64,000 bases of DNA, from positions 62,001 to 126,000 of the forward strand of contig NZ_CP085036.1 in assembly GCF_020535405.1 (NCBI RefSeq). The letters run 5' to 3'. This stretch comes from Antiquaquibacter oligotrophicus. GTDB lineage: Bacteria; Actinomycetota; Actinomycetes; Actinomycetales; Microbacteriaceae. The notes beneath the pieces were generated by a model, which was given only the letters and a program-made list of their open reading frames with translations, did no database searches and was not told the DNA's origin. A program made the position numbers and the translations under genes. Shown here in pieces: positions 56,826-64,000 of the stretch. Each line of letters starts with the position of its first letter. Position 1 is the stretch's first letter.

Positions 56826-57608
56826 ATGACGAGCGTTCTCGAGTTCAACGACGTGTCCGTAGTGCGGGAGGGCAATCGCATCCTCTCGTCGATCTCCTGG
56901 AAGGTCGATGCCGCCGAGCGCTGGGTGATCCTGGGCCCGAACGGCGCAGGAAAGACCACACTCCTGCAGTTGGCCGCCGCGCAGCTCCATCCGACCGCGG
57001 GCGAGGTCACGGTACTCGACGACGAGCTCGGACGCACGGATGTTTTTGAGCTCCGGCCACGCGTTGGATTTGCTTCGAGCGCTATGGCAAAGCGTTTACC
57101 GCGTACGGAGCAAGTGCTCGATGTTGTGTTGACCGCCGCTTTTTCTGTGACCGGACGCTGGAACGAGGAGTACGACGAGGTCGACGTTCGCCGCGCACGA
57201 CGTGTTCTTTCGGAGTGGAAGCTCGACCACCTCGCGGAGCGACGTTTTGGCGACCTCTCCGACGGTGAGCAGAAGCGTGTGCAAATCGCTCGAGCCATCA
57301 TGACCGACCCCGAGTTGCTCCTCTTGGATGAGCCGGCCGCCAGCCTCGACCTCGGTTCTCGCGAGGAACTCATCGAGCTTCTCGGTGGTTTCGCGAGCGC
57401 GCCGGATGCACCAGCCATCGTCATGGTCACCCACCACGTCGAAGAGATTCCCCGCGGATTCACCCACGCACTTCTCCTCGGCGGGGGAGAAATCCAGGCC
57501 GAGGGCACAACGCCCGAAGTCGTTACGTCCGAGAACCTCAGTTCCGTCTTCGGACTACCGCTCGTCGTGTCGAGCGACGACGGGCGTTTCACCGCCCGCG
57601 CAGCGTGA
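56826..57608 (+). CDS. ABC transporter-type ATP-binding protein
   Basis: 260-residue single ABC ATPase domain, similar to the YlmA/ModF-like group often found alone. Walker A GPNGAGKTT, signature LSDGEQKRVQIAR and Walker B LLLDEPAASLD are intact, followed by the His switch in VTHHVEEIP. No permease or binding-protein gene is beside it, so it may work with an unlinked permease or in another process. It is almost leaderless and has its own promoter within the glgA tail gap. Confidence 0.85.
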   Translation: MTSVLEFNDVSVVREGNRILSSISWKVDAAERWVILGPNGAGKTTLLQLAAAQLHPTAGEVTVLDDELGRTDVFELRPRVGFASSAMAKRLPRTEQVLDVVLTAAFSVTGRWNEEYDEVDVRRARRVLSEWKLDHLAERRFGDLSDGEQKRVQIARAIMTDPELLLLDEPAASLDLGSREELIELLGGFASAPDAPAIVMVTHHVEEIPRGFTHALLLGGGEIQAEGTTPEVVTSENLSSVFGLPLVVSSDDGRFTARAA

Positions 57609-57622
57609 TCGGGCACCACTTC

Positions 57623-57631
57623 TGATACGAT
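57623..57631 (+). promoter_or_regulatory. Extended -10 promoter of rpmE2
   Basis: TGATACGAT, that is TG-n-TACGAT, about 77 bp before the rpmE2 ATG, giving a leader of about 70 nt with AGGGAAC as ribosome site. Confidence 0.55.
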
Positions 57632-57707
57632 TGACAGTCGGCTCGCCGCACTGTCGCGCGCCACGAAGACTTCAACGAAACCACACCGAGATCTACAGGG
57701 AACAACC

Positions 57708-57962
57708 ATGAAGACCGAAATTCACCCGGACTACGCAGCTGTCGTGTTCCGCGACCTCGCGTCGGGCGCCACCTTCCTGACGCGTTCCACCGTCACGAGC
57801 GACAAGACGATCGAGTGGGAGGACGGCAACACCTACCCGGTGATCGACGTCGAGATCTCCTCCGAGTCGCACCCGTTCTACACCGGCAAGCAGCGCATCC
57901 TCGACTCCGCCGGTCGCGTCGAGAAGTTCAACTCGCGCTACAAGGCATTCGGCGGCAAGTAG
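57708..57962 (+). CDS. rpmE2: 50S ribosomal protein L31 type B
   Basis: 84-residue L31 without any cysteine, thus the zinc-free (C-) type B form, which commonly replaces the zinc-binding L31 when zinc is scarce. The sequence begins [16 protein letters not shown] and contains the conserved [16 protein letters not shown]. The gene stands alone with its own promoter and a strong hairpin after it. No Zur-type operator could be recognised in the leader. Confidence 0.95.
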   Translation: MKTEIHPDYAAVVFRDLASGATFLTRSTVTSDKTIEWEDGNTYPVIDVEISSESHPFYTGKQRILDSAGRVEKFNSRYKAFGGK

Positions 57963-57972
57963 TCGTCACACG

Positions 57973-58014
57973 CGTGAGGGGCATGGGAACCAGTTGGTTC
58001 TCATGCCCCTCGCG
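57973..58014. terminator. Long hairpin between rpmE2 and the exonuclease-Nudix gene
   Basis: Stem of about 19 bp with two G-U pairs around an AGTT loop in the 66-bp gap between converging genes. No T-run on either side, so it may act as a weak bidirectional terminator or mRNA-end structure. Confidence 0.6.
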
Positions 58015-58028
58015 TCGTTAAGGGTGCG

Positions 58029-59387
58029 TTAGAAGAGCGCCGATCTGCGCTGCACCCACAGCGGGAGGATCGTGTCGCGAGTCAGCGGCGCAAGTTCGAC
58101 TCCGGCGTTGTCGAGCGATTCGATCCACAGCGCTTCCTCGATCTCCGCTGAAGGAGTGACGACGCCGTCGGTGGCCAAAGCAAACACTTCGGCACGGATA
58201 ACCGTGTTCGGCTCGTTGGCAGCCTCAGCACGGAAGCTTCCGAGATACTCGGTGGCATCGGGGTCTAGTTCGATACCCACCTCCTCGAGGAGCTCCCGCG
58301 TGAGCGCCGCGAGCGCGCTCTCGCCGGCCTCGATCTTTCCGCCGGCCTGCATGAACGCAGTAGTCCCGCGTTTACGGACGACGAGGGTGCGACCCGTGGA
58401 ATCCGTCACGATCCCGGCAGCAACCCGCAGCACAGTCGGTCTGCGCGGGGCACGTGTCGACGGGGAGATCGTCACAACCTCGGCAACGTGCGTGTGAGGC
58501 TGGGGCACAACGGGCGGCTCAGAGTCGCGGGGAAGGCTCGGCGGTGGCGCGGACGCGTACGCTGATCGTGTCGATGCGGCCAGCGCCTCCAGCGAAAGCA
58601 CACCGGTCGAATAGATGTCGATGATGGGCACCGTCAGACTCGGCCGCGGCGCGGGGGCGGGAATGGGCTGGGTGTCGGTGAATGAGCCGGGGTGACTGAG
58701 GAGCTGGAGTGGCCACTGCTGGGGGGCGACGTAGTCCTCTTCGCCCTTCGACGTGCGGATGTACTCCTGGAACCGCAGTGCCTGCTCCCGATACCACTCG
58801 ACCTGGGCGGCGTGTAGTTCCGCGGCAGGACGATCAAGCTCGTCCGGGTATGCACGTGCAAGAGCCATGGCGACTCGACCAGCGGCGATGGCATCCGAAC
58901 TCGCATCGTGCGCGTCGGTGAGTTCGACACCGTAGGCATCGGCAGTTGCTTCGAGCGTGCGCTTGCCCTTGCGGTACCTGTCCACCGCCTTGTCGAGCAC
59001 CAGTGGATCGAGAACGGGGAAGGGCTGGTCCAATACCGGAACGCCGTATCTGCGGCACTCACGGTCAAGGAGGCTGAGGTCGTACGGCGCGTTGTACACA
59101 ACGAGCGGAAGGCCGAGCCCCTGCAGGGTTCGAAGGGTTTGGGTGATCTCCGCGATAACGAGAGGCGCCGCTCGACCTTCTGCCCTGGCACGCTCGGTCG
59201 TAATGCCGTGCACACGCGCTGCACCCTCGGGAATAGGGATCCCGGGATCGGCAAGCCACTCCCACGAAGTAACAACATCGCCGTCATCGCCGAGAACGGC
59301 AATGCACGCAGAAACTATCCGGCTCGTGTCGACGTCGACCCCGGTCGTTTCGAGGTCAAACGCGACAACGCGGCCCCACGGGTTCAT
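58029..59387 (-). CDS. DEDDh 3'-5' exonuclease fused to a Nudix hydrolase
   Basis: 452-residue fusion in one uninterrupted frame. Residues 1-230 form a DnaQ-like DEDDh exonuclease: Asp11 and Glu13 (FDLETTG), Asp103 (VVYNAPYD), His160 and Asp165 (DAHDASSD). A Pro/Ala-rich linker runs about 235-315. Residues 318-452 are a Nudix domain with a perfect Nudix box (G350 to I372, REL-x-EE-x-G-I) like MutT. The exonuclease half matches stand-alone actinobacterial 3'-5' exonucleases. Substrates are unknown; DNA-end or nucleotide-pool cleaning is inference. ATG 59387 lies 6 nt after a -10 element with a repair-type upstream box. Confidence 0.88.
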   Translation of the reverse strand: MNPWGRVVAFDLETTGVDVDTSRIVSACIAVLGDDGDVVTSWEWLADPGIPIPEGAARVHGITTERARAEGRAAPLVIAEITQTLRTLQGLGLPLVVYNAPYDLSLLDRECRRYGVPVLDQPFPVLDPLVLDKAVDRYRKGKRTLEATADAYGVELTDAHDASSDAIAAGRVAMALARAYPDELDRPAAELHAAQVEWYREQALRFQEYIRTSKGEEDYVAPQQWPLQLLSHPGSFTDTQPIPAPAPRPSLTVPIIDIYSTGVLSLEALAASTRSAYASAPPPSLPRDSEPPVVPQPHTHVAEVVTISPSTRAPRRPTVLRVAAGIVTDSTGRTLVVRKRGTTAFMQAGGKIEAGESALAALTRELLEEVGIELDPDATEYLGSFRAEAANEPNTVIRAEVFALATDGVVTPSAEIEEALWIESLDNAGVELAPLTRDTILPLWVQRRSALF

Positions 59388-59393
59388 GCCCAC

Positions 59394-59415
59394 AGAGTAC
59401 GACTCCCCGCCGACG
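59394..59415 (-). promoter_or_regulatory. Putative damage-type (PafBC-like) leaderless promoter of the exonuclease-Nudix gene
   Basis: Minus strand: box CGTCGGCG (59415-59408), 8 nt, -10 TACTCT (59399-59394), 6 nt, ATG. Same layout as polA and uvrB. Confidence 0.55.
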
Positions 59416-59427
59416 AACGTCGGTACG

Positions 59428-61140
59428 TCACGCGCGAGCCGCCGGGACCAGTCTCAGCCAATAGAACGACTGCGAACCGAGCGTGAGTTCGAGCGTGCCG
59501 GATTCGTCCACGGAAGGGAACTGCGATCCGCCGAACAGATCCCACGCCTCGGCACCCTCGAACCCAGGGAGACTCACGCGAGTGGATACCGGGGTGTGGG
59601 CAAAACTGAAGACACACAGAACCGTCTCGGGAGCATCCCCGAACTGGCCCTCGGAGCCTGCATAGGAGCGCACGTAGGCGATCACCGAGTCATGGTCGCT
59701 CGCTGCGACCTCGAGCGTGCCCATGCCGAAGACGGGATGCTGCTTGCGCACGTGGATCATCGTGCGAACCCAGTGCAGCATCGATCGCGATTGTGCGAGT
59801 TGAGATTCGACGTTGGTGAGCGAGTAGTTGTAGACGAGCGATTGCACTACCGGCAGGAAGAGCTTGCCGGGATCGGCCGTAGAGAATCCCGCGTTGCGAT
59901 CCGGCGTCCACTGCATCGGTGTGCGGCTTGAGTCCCGATCGGGCAGCCAAATGTTGTCGCCCATCCCGATCTCGTCGCCGTAGTAGAGAAATGGGCTGCC
60001 ACGAAGCGAGAACAGGAGCGCATAAGCGAGTTCGAACTCGAGACGCGAGTTATCGAGGAGCGGAGCCAACCGCCGACGGATGCCGACATTCGAGCGCATG
60101 CGGGGGTCGTACGCGTACCAGCCATACATCGCCTGCCGATACTCCTCGCTCACCATCTCGAGAGTGAGTTCGTCGTGATTACGAAGGAAGACGCCCCACG
60201 CGGACCCTTCCGGTTCTTGCGTGACCTCCGACAGAACACGCTCGAGCTCACCGGCGTGCTGCGAGCGGAGCGAATAGAAGATCCTCGGCATCACCGGGAA
60301 GTCGAATGCCATATGGCATTCGGGTTCCTCGACGGTTCCGAAGAACTCAACAACTTCGTTGGGCCACTGGTTTGCCTCGGCGATGAGCATCCGTCCGGGG
60401 TATTCGCGGTCGACAACGGCGCGGATCTCTTTGATGAACTCGTGAGTTTTGGGCTCGCCTTCGCCGTTGCCGTCTTCAGACTCGAACAGGTAGGGGATCG
60501 CGTCGAGCCGAATTCCGTCGACGCCGAGGTCGAGCCAGTACCGGATGATGTTCAGAACCTCTTCGCGCACCGCAGGGTTCTCGAAGTTGAGGTCGGGCTG
60601 GTGCGAGAAAAAACGGTGGAAGTAGAACTGGCGCCGCACGGGGTCGAACGCCCAGTTCGAGTCTTCGGTATCGACGAAAATGATGCGGATGTTCGGATAC
60701 TTCTCGTCGGTGTCGCTCCACACGTAGTAGTCGCCGTACGGGCCGTCAGGGTCCTCACGGGACTGCTGGAACCACTCGTGCTGGTCGGACGTGTGGTTGA
60801 GCGGGAAGTCGATGACGATACGCATGTTGCGTTCGTGCGCCTTGGTGACGAGTTCGCGGAACTCCTCAACGGTTCCAAACTCGGGCAGAACCGCGGTGAA
60901 GTCCGATACGTCATATCCACCGTCACGGAGCGGCGATTGGAAGAAGGGCGGCAGCCAGAGGGCGTCGACACCCAGCCACTGGAGGTAATCGAGCTTGGTG
61001 ATGAGACCAGCGAGGTCTCCGGAACCGTCCCCATTTCCGTCGTAGAAGGAGCGCACCATCACTTCGTAGAACACCGCCCGTCGGTACCACTGGGGATCCA
61101 ACGCGAGCCCGGGCAGTTGAATGGGGGCGGTGAAGGTCAT
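59428..61140 (-). CDS. treS: Trehalose synthase (maltose alpha-D-glucosyltransferase)
   Basis: 570-residue GH13 enzyme interconverting maltose and trehalose. The start segment DPQWYRRAVFYEVMVRSF is typical of TreS. GH13 regions are seen: DFPLNHTSD (I), GIRLDAIPY with the nucleophile Asp (II), LIAEANQWP with the acid Glu (III) and FLRNHDELT (IV). No fused maltokinase domain is present. AAGGAGC precedes the ATG on a short leader from a -10 TAGACT. A LacI-type palindrome overlaps its promoter region. Confidence 0.96.
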   Translation of the reverse strand: MTFTAPIQLPGLALDPQWYRRAVFYEVMVRSFYDGNGDGSGDLAGLITKLDYLQWLGVDALWLPPFFQSPLRDGGYDVSDFTAVLPEFGTVEEFRELVTKAHERNMRIVIDFPLNHTSDQHEWFQQSREDPDGPYGDYYVWSDTDEKYPNIRIIFVDTEDSNWAFDPVRRQFYFHRFFSHQPDLNFENPAVREEVLNIIRYWLDLGVDGIRLDAIPYLFESEDGNGEGEPKTHEFIKEIRAVVDREYPGRMLIAEANQWPNEVVEFFGTVEEPECHMAFDFPVMPRIFYSLRSQHAGELERVLSEVTQEPEGSAWGVFLRNHDELTLEMVSEEYRQAMYGWYAYDPRMRSNVGIRRRLAPLLDNSRLEFELAYALLFSLRGSPFLYYGDEIGMGDNIWLPDRDSSRTPMQWTPDRNAGFSTADPGKLFLPVVQSLVYNYSLTNVESQLAQSRSMLHWVRTMIHVRKQHPVFGMGTLEVAASDHDSVIAYVRSYAGSEGQFGDAPETVLCVFSFAHTPVSTRVSLPGFEGAEAWDLFGGSQFPSVDESGTLELTLGSQSFYWLRLVPAARA

Positions 61141-61169
61141 GAAGCTCCTTGGGAGAGTGCGATCGATAG

Positions 61170-61175
61170 AGTCTA
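61170..61175 (-). promoter_or_regulatory. -10 element of treS
   Basis: TAGACT on the minus strand, transcript start near 61162, leader about 22 nt with a good Shine-Dalgarno. Confidence 0.6.
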
Positions 61176-61187
61176 GAACCGGTCGTG

Positions 61188-61197
61188 CAAGCGCTTG
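61188..61197. promoter_or_regulatory. LacI-family operator-like palindrome between treS and hydrolase
   Basis: CAAGCGCTTG, a perfect palindrome with the central CG and AAGCGCTT core usual for LacI/CcpA-type operators. It centres near -30 of treS and near -34 of the divergent hydrolase gene, a position suited to repress both. Confidence 0.55.
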
Positions 61198-61213
61198 TGA
61201 CGAACCCGCTGCC

Positions 61214-61219
61214 TAGGAT
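61214..61219 (+). promoter_or_regulatory. -10 element of leaderless alpha/beta hydrolase gene
   Basis: TAGGAT followed by 7 nt and GTG at 61227; two earlier in-frame starts lie at or before this element and are excluded. Confidence 0.6.
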
Positions 61220-61226
61220 GGAGAGC

Positions 61227-62141
61227 GTGCCCGTCCCTTCTCCTTACGCGCTTCTGCTCTCCAACGTAATGGTTCGCGAGGCCTCGGTGAGTGTGCTTGA
61301 CAGCTCGACGAGTTATTGGGATTACGGCCCGCCCAATGCAGACACCGTTGTCGTCGCGGTGCACGGCTTCCGCGGGGAGCACCACGGACTGGATCCGGTG
61401 GTGGCGCACCTTTCGGGCATCCGCGTGATCAGCCCCGACCTCCCGGGTTTCGGCGAATCCGAGCCGCTCCGCGATCTCACGCATGACATCGCAGGGTACA
61501 CGGCGTGGCTCCGGGCCTTCATCGAGGCGCTCGGACTGCACGCGCCGGTCATCCTCGGGCACTCGTTTGGTTCGATCGTCGTGTCGGCGGCAGTAGCCGG
61601 GGGAGTCGAAGCCTCGAAGGTCATCCTTGTGAACCCCATCGCCGCCCCCGCGCTCTCCGGACCGAATGGGTTCCTCAGCCGACTGACACTGCTGTATTAC
61701 CGAGCTGGCCGTGCGCTGCCTCCGAAGCTCGGTGGGGCACTCCTGAGCAACTGGCTCATCGTTCGATTCATGAGCCTCCTCTTGGCGCAATCACCCGATC
61801 GCGATCTTCGACGGTGGGTCCACGACCAGCACCACACCTACTTCAGCCGCTACGCGACACGTGACTCGGTCGTTGAAGGGTTCGAGGCATCCATCAGCGC
61901 CGACGTGAGCCAGTTCGCGCCCTCGATCACCGCGCCGACCCTACTCATCGGTGCCGATCGCGACCCCATCACGACTGTCGACGCGCAGCGCCGCCTCGTT
62001 GAACTGTTCCCGGATGCCCGGCTCGAGATCATCCCCGCTGTCGGGCACCTCATTCACTACGAGAAGCCGCGGGAGGCCGCTTCGGCCATCGTCGAGTTCC
62101 TGGGCGACGGAGCCGTGGCCGTCTCGGAGGCAGCCGCGTGA
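61227..62141 (+). CDS. Alpha/beta-hydrolase fold protein
   Basis: 304-residue alpha/beta hydrolase. The oxyanion segment AVHGFRGEHHG, nucleophile elbow GHSFGS with Ser113, an acid (Asp in IGADRDP) and the catalytic His in AVGHLIHYE are visible; the substrate cannot be deduced. The GTG start is set by the leaderless promoter. Its stop overlaps the downstream glycosyltransferase by 4 bp, and it is divergent from treS, so a role in sugar or glycolipid handling is possible but unproved. Confidence 0.85.
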   Translation: MPVPSPYALLLSNVMVREASVSVLDSSTSYWDYGPPNADTVVVAVHGFRGEHHGLDPVVAHLSGIRVISPDLPGFGESEPLRDLTHDIAGYTAWLRAFIEALGLHAPVILGHSFGSIVVSAAVAGGVEASKVILVNPIAAPALSGPNGFLSRLTLLYYRAGRALPPKLGGALLSNWLIVRFMSLLLAQSPDRDLRRWVHDQHHTYFSRYATRDSVVEGFEASISADVSQFAPSITAPTLLIGADRDPITTVDAQRRLVELFPDARLEIIPAVGHLIHYEKPREAASAIVEFLGDGAVAVSEAAA

Positions 62142-63208
62142 AGATTATCTTCGACTGCCGCTACACGCGCCTCGGTCGTCACGACGGCATCTCGCGCTAC
62201 GGCGCACGTCTCGTCGAGGAGCTCGGCAAGCTGCATCCCGTAACGATGCTCATCTCGGATGAGCGACAGCTGGAGATGCTCCCCGACCTCCCGTGGGTGA
62301 TGGGGCCAGACCCGACGGGCGTAACCGAGCCCTGGGTCGCACGCACCGTCAATCGTTTTGCGCCCGATGTCGTTTTCACACCCATGCAGACGATGGGGCC
62401 GGGCGGACGCCGCTATGCGCTCGTCACGACCGTTCACGACCTGATCTACTACAAGCATCGAACGCCACCGCGTGACCTGAATCCGGCGCTGCGTCTGCTC
62501 TGGCGGGGTTATCACCTCTGGTACGGCTTTCAACGGGCCGTTCTCAATCGCGCCGACGCCCACGTCGTCGATTCCGAGACCACACGTCAGCTCATGGCCG
62601 AACACAGGATGACACGCAATCCCATGCACGTCGTTCTGCTCGGCACTGAGCAGCCCGCGACCCCACCGGACAGGACTATCCCCGAGACCCGCGACCTCGT
62701 CTACATGGGATCGTTCATGCCCTACAAAAACGTCGAGCTCCTGGCACGTTCACTCGCCGACCTTCCCGGGTATCGTCTTCGCCTCATGAGCCGCATCTCC
62801 GACGCCGATCGAACACGACTTGCCGCCATGGCTCCCGCCGGCACCATCGACTTCCTCGGCGGGGCCAGTGACGAGCAGTACACCGATGCGCTCACATCGG
62901 CTTTTGCCCTCGTCTCCGCGTCCCGCGACGAGGGCTTTGGCCTTCCTGTCGTCGAAGCCCAGGCCCTCGGCACACCGGTGCTCCTCAGCGATACCCCGAT
63001 CTTCCGTGAGATCGGTGGCGAGGCGGCAGGTTTCTTCGACCCCGACGACACGGCATCGTTCGTGCGCGCCGTGCGAGAACTCGAAAATCCCGAAGAGTGG
63101 CGCCGCCGTTCCCAAGCATCGTCCGAATGGGCGCGCCGGTACAACTGGCCGGACGCCGCACGCCAACTGCTCGACATCCTGAGAGAGACGGTCGCACGAA
63201 AGCGCTGA
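62138..63208 (+). CDS. GT4 family glycosyltransferase
   Basis: 356-residue retaining GT4 glycosyltransferase. An N-terminal acceptor domain (IIFDCRYTRLGRHDGISRY) and a C-terminal donor domain with SASRDEGFGLPVVEAQALGTPVLLS, where the E-x7-E motif is expected, are visible. No signal peptide. Translationally coupled (4-bp overlap) to the hydrolase. Donor and acceptor are unknown; by family it probably makes a cell-envelope or glycolipid mannoside or glucoside. Confidence 0.88.
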   Translation: MKIIFDCRYTRLGRHDGISRYGARLVEELGKLHPVTMLISDERQLEMLPDLPWVMGPDPTGVTEPWVARTVNRFAPDVVFTPMQTMGPGGRRYALVTTVHDLIYYKHRTPPRDLNPALRLLWRGYHLWYGFQRAVLNRADAHVVDSETTRQLMAEHRMTRNPMHVVLLGTEQPATPPDRTIPETRDLVYMGSFMPYKNVELLARSLADLPGYRLRLMSRISDADRTRLAAMAPAGTIDFLGGASDEQYTDALTSAFALVSASRDEGFGLPVVEAQALGTPVLLSDTPIFREIGGEAAGFFDPDDTASFVRAVRELENPEEWRRRSQASSEWARRYNWPDAARQLLDILRETVARKR

Positions 63209-63213
63209 TCGAG

Positions 63214-63855
63214 TCAGGCGCGCGCCGCTTCGTCCTCTTCACGTCGCTCGATGGGGTTCTGCTGATCCAGATCATCGGTCGCCGCGCGCAACGATTCCTC
63301 GTCGATCGGGTCATCGAAGGCGATGAGGGAAAAACTGCCGCCCTCGTGGCGGAAGCTGTGGACCGAACCATTCGGAATACGACCGTGGTGGCGATCGGGG
63401 TCAACGACGGAGAGCACGGATCGGATGACGCCGCCGTGGCTGACAACGAGCACCGCGCCGTCGGGGTGGCGTTCCGCGAGCTCCAGCAGGGCGGGCAAAA
63501 CCCGCGCGACCACCGCCTCGCGCGACTCTCGGCCCGGGACATCCGACCCGGCGGGAAAACGCTGCGAGAGTTCCGGGTCTGACAGCCCTTCGGCTTCGCC
63601 GTAGGCGCGCTCGACGAGGTCGGCTACCGGCACGGGACCCGGTAACCCGATCTGGGTCGCGATGATGTCGCCGGTCTCCATCGCGCGGGATAGCGGTGAC
63701 GAGTAGATGGCGTCCCACGCCCGCTGAGCGAGGAGCTCGCCCGTTGCGAGGGCTTGCGAACGACCGGTGTTGTTGAGCGGGATGTCCGTGCTGCCCTGAA
63801 TGCGGTGCTCACGGTTCCACTCGGTCTCGCCATGGCGCACGAGATACAACAGCAC
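63214..63855 (-). CDS. Histidine phosphatase family protein (phosphoglycerate mutase-like)
   Basis: 213-residue histidine phosphatase. The phospho-accepting His8 lies in LVRHGETEWN, with a second His in VVSHGGVIRSV. It is shorter than glycolytic GpmA and lacks its usual family sequence, so it is more likely a broad-specificity phosphatase (PhoE/CobC-like) than a glycolytic mutase. It converges with the GT4 gene (5 bp apart). Its upstream neighbour, the Sir2-type gene, ends 25 bp before it on the same strand. Confidence 0.88.
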   Translation of the reverse strand: MLLYLVRHGETEWNREHRIQGSTDIPLNNTGRSQALATGELLAQRAWDAIYSSPLSRAMETGDIIATQIGLPGPVPVADLVERAYGEAEGLSDPELSQRFPAGSDVPGRESREAVVARVLPALLELAERHPDGAVLVVSHGGVIRSVLSVVDPDRHHGRIPNGSVHSFRHEGGSFSLIAFDDPIDEESLRAATDDLDQQNPIERREEDEAARA

Positions 63856-63880
63856 GGGTGACCTTCCCGGAACGGGGGGC

Positions 63881-64000
63881 TCAGGAAAGCCGGTCGAGAA
63901 GCTCGACCAGGGTTTCCGACGTTCCGGACTCGATCTTAAGGGTCGCGCGGTGATCGACCTTCGTCTGGCCCCGATTGATCACGATGACGGGAAGCCGCCG
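63881..64000 (-). CDS. Sir2-type NAD-dependent protein deacylase, C-terminal end (partial)
   Basis: Last 39 codons of a minus-strand gene that runs out of the window. The segment LPVIVINRGQTKVDHRATLK followed by an acidic and leucine-rich tail matches the C-terminus of Sir2/CobB deacylases (the NRG with nearby D is the NAD-adenine loop region). Only the end is visible, so the catalytic core cannot be checked. Confidence 0.65.
   Translation of the reverse strand, partial: RRLPVIVINRGQTKVDHRATLKIESGTSETLVELLDRLS

Noticed and set aside
63214..63855. Glycolytic phosphoglycerate mutase gpm
   Set aside because: The RHG motif is shared by many phosphatases; length and sequence do not match GpmA, and no specific mutase motif is seen.

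Overview
The window is a 64-kb stretch of ordinary, densely packed, GC-rich chromosome from an actinobacterium, most like a member of the Microbacteriaceae. The evidence is RbpA, WhiA, OpcA, an ANTAR response regulator, an actinobacterial-type GlgA/GlgM, DUF3099, a full-length Lhr helicase and the gene order gap-pgk-tpiA-secG-rbpA facing pgl-opcA-zwf-pgi-tal-tkt. There are 58 protein genes (two cut by the window ends) and one tRNA-Leu. No insertion sequence, prophage, CRISPR array, rRNA or origin was seen, and no gap between genes exceeds 300 bases.

Layout. 1-4.5 kb: glutamate synthase (gltB end, gltD) and pyruvate kinase. 4.6-7.3 kb: a GH15 glucoamylase/trehalase-like enzyme, tRNA-Leu(CAA) and the glycosylase nei2. 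7.3-11.8 kb: lhr. 11.9-19.1 kb: ANTAR regulator, hotdog thioesterase, polA, HPr, DUF4166 protein, TIGR01777 epimerase and rpsA. 19.1-29.5 kb: DUF4126 protein, coaE, uvrB, an MFS protein, uvrA, uvrC and rapZ. 29.6-35.1 kb: whiA, sodA, gap, pgk, tpiA, secG and rbpA. 35.2-43.3 kb: the minus-strand pentose-phosphate operon. 43.5-45.4 kb: heme O and heme A synthesis (ctaB, ctaA). 45.7-51.4 kb: SUF iron-sulfur operon plus an ABC-F ATPase. 51.4-52.8 kb: SURF1, a small Cys protein and a DUF3099 protein. 52.9-64 kb: fabG, serB, glgC/glgA, an ABC ATPase, rpmE2, an exonuclease-Nudix fusion, treS, a hydrolase with a GT4 glycosyltransferase, a histidine phosphatase and the end of a Sir2 deacetylase.

Functional themes. 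Central carbon: glycolysis (gap, pgk, tpiA, pyk, pgi), the oxidative and non-oxidative pentose phosphate pathway, and storage sugars (glgC, glgA, treS, GH15). DNA repair is unusually concentrated: polA, uvrA, uvrB, uvrC, nei2, lhr and the exonuclease-Nudix fusion. Respiration-related genes are ctaA, ctaB, SURF1 and suf.

Main non-obvious observation. At least twelve genes have a -10 hexamer of the TAnnnT type ending exactly 6-7 nt before the start codon, so they appear to be read as leaderless mRNAs, and this resolves several start codons. Four of these genes, all DNA-repair or DNA-processing (polA, uvrB, uvrA and the exonuclease-Nudix fusion), also carry an upstream box YGTCRGYG placed 7-8 nt before the -10. 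This closely resembles the RecA/LexA-independent (PafBC) damage promoter known from mycobacteria. It suggests a damage regulon that includes the unusual exonuclease-Nudix fusion. A LacI-type operator-like palindrome also sits between treS and the divergent hydrolase gene.
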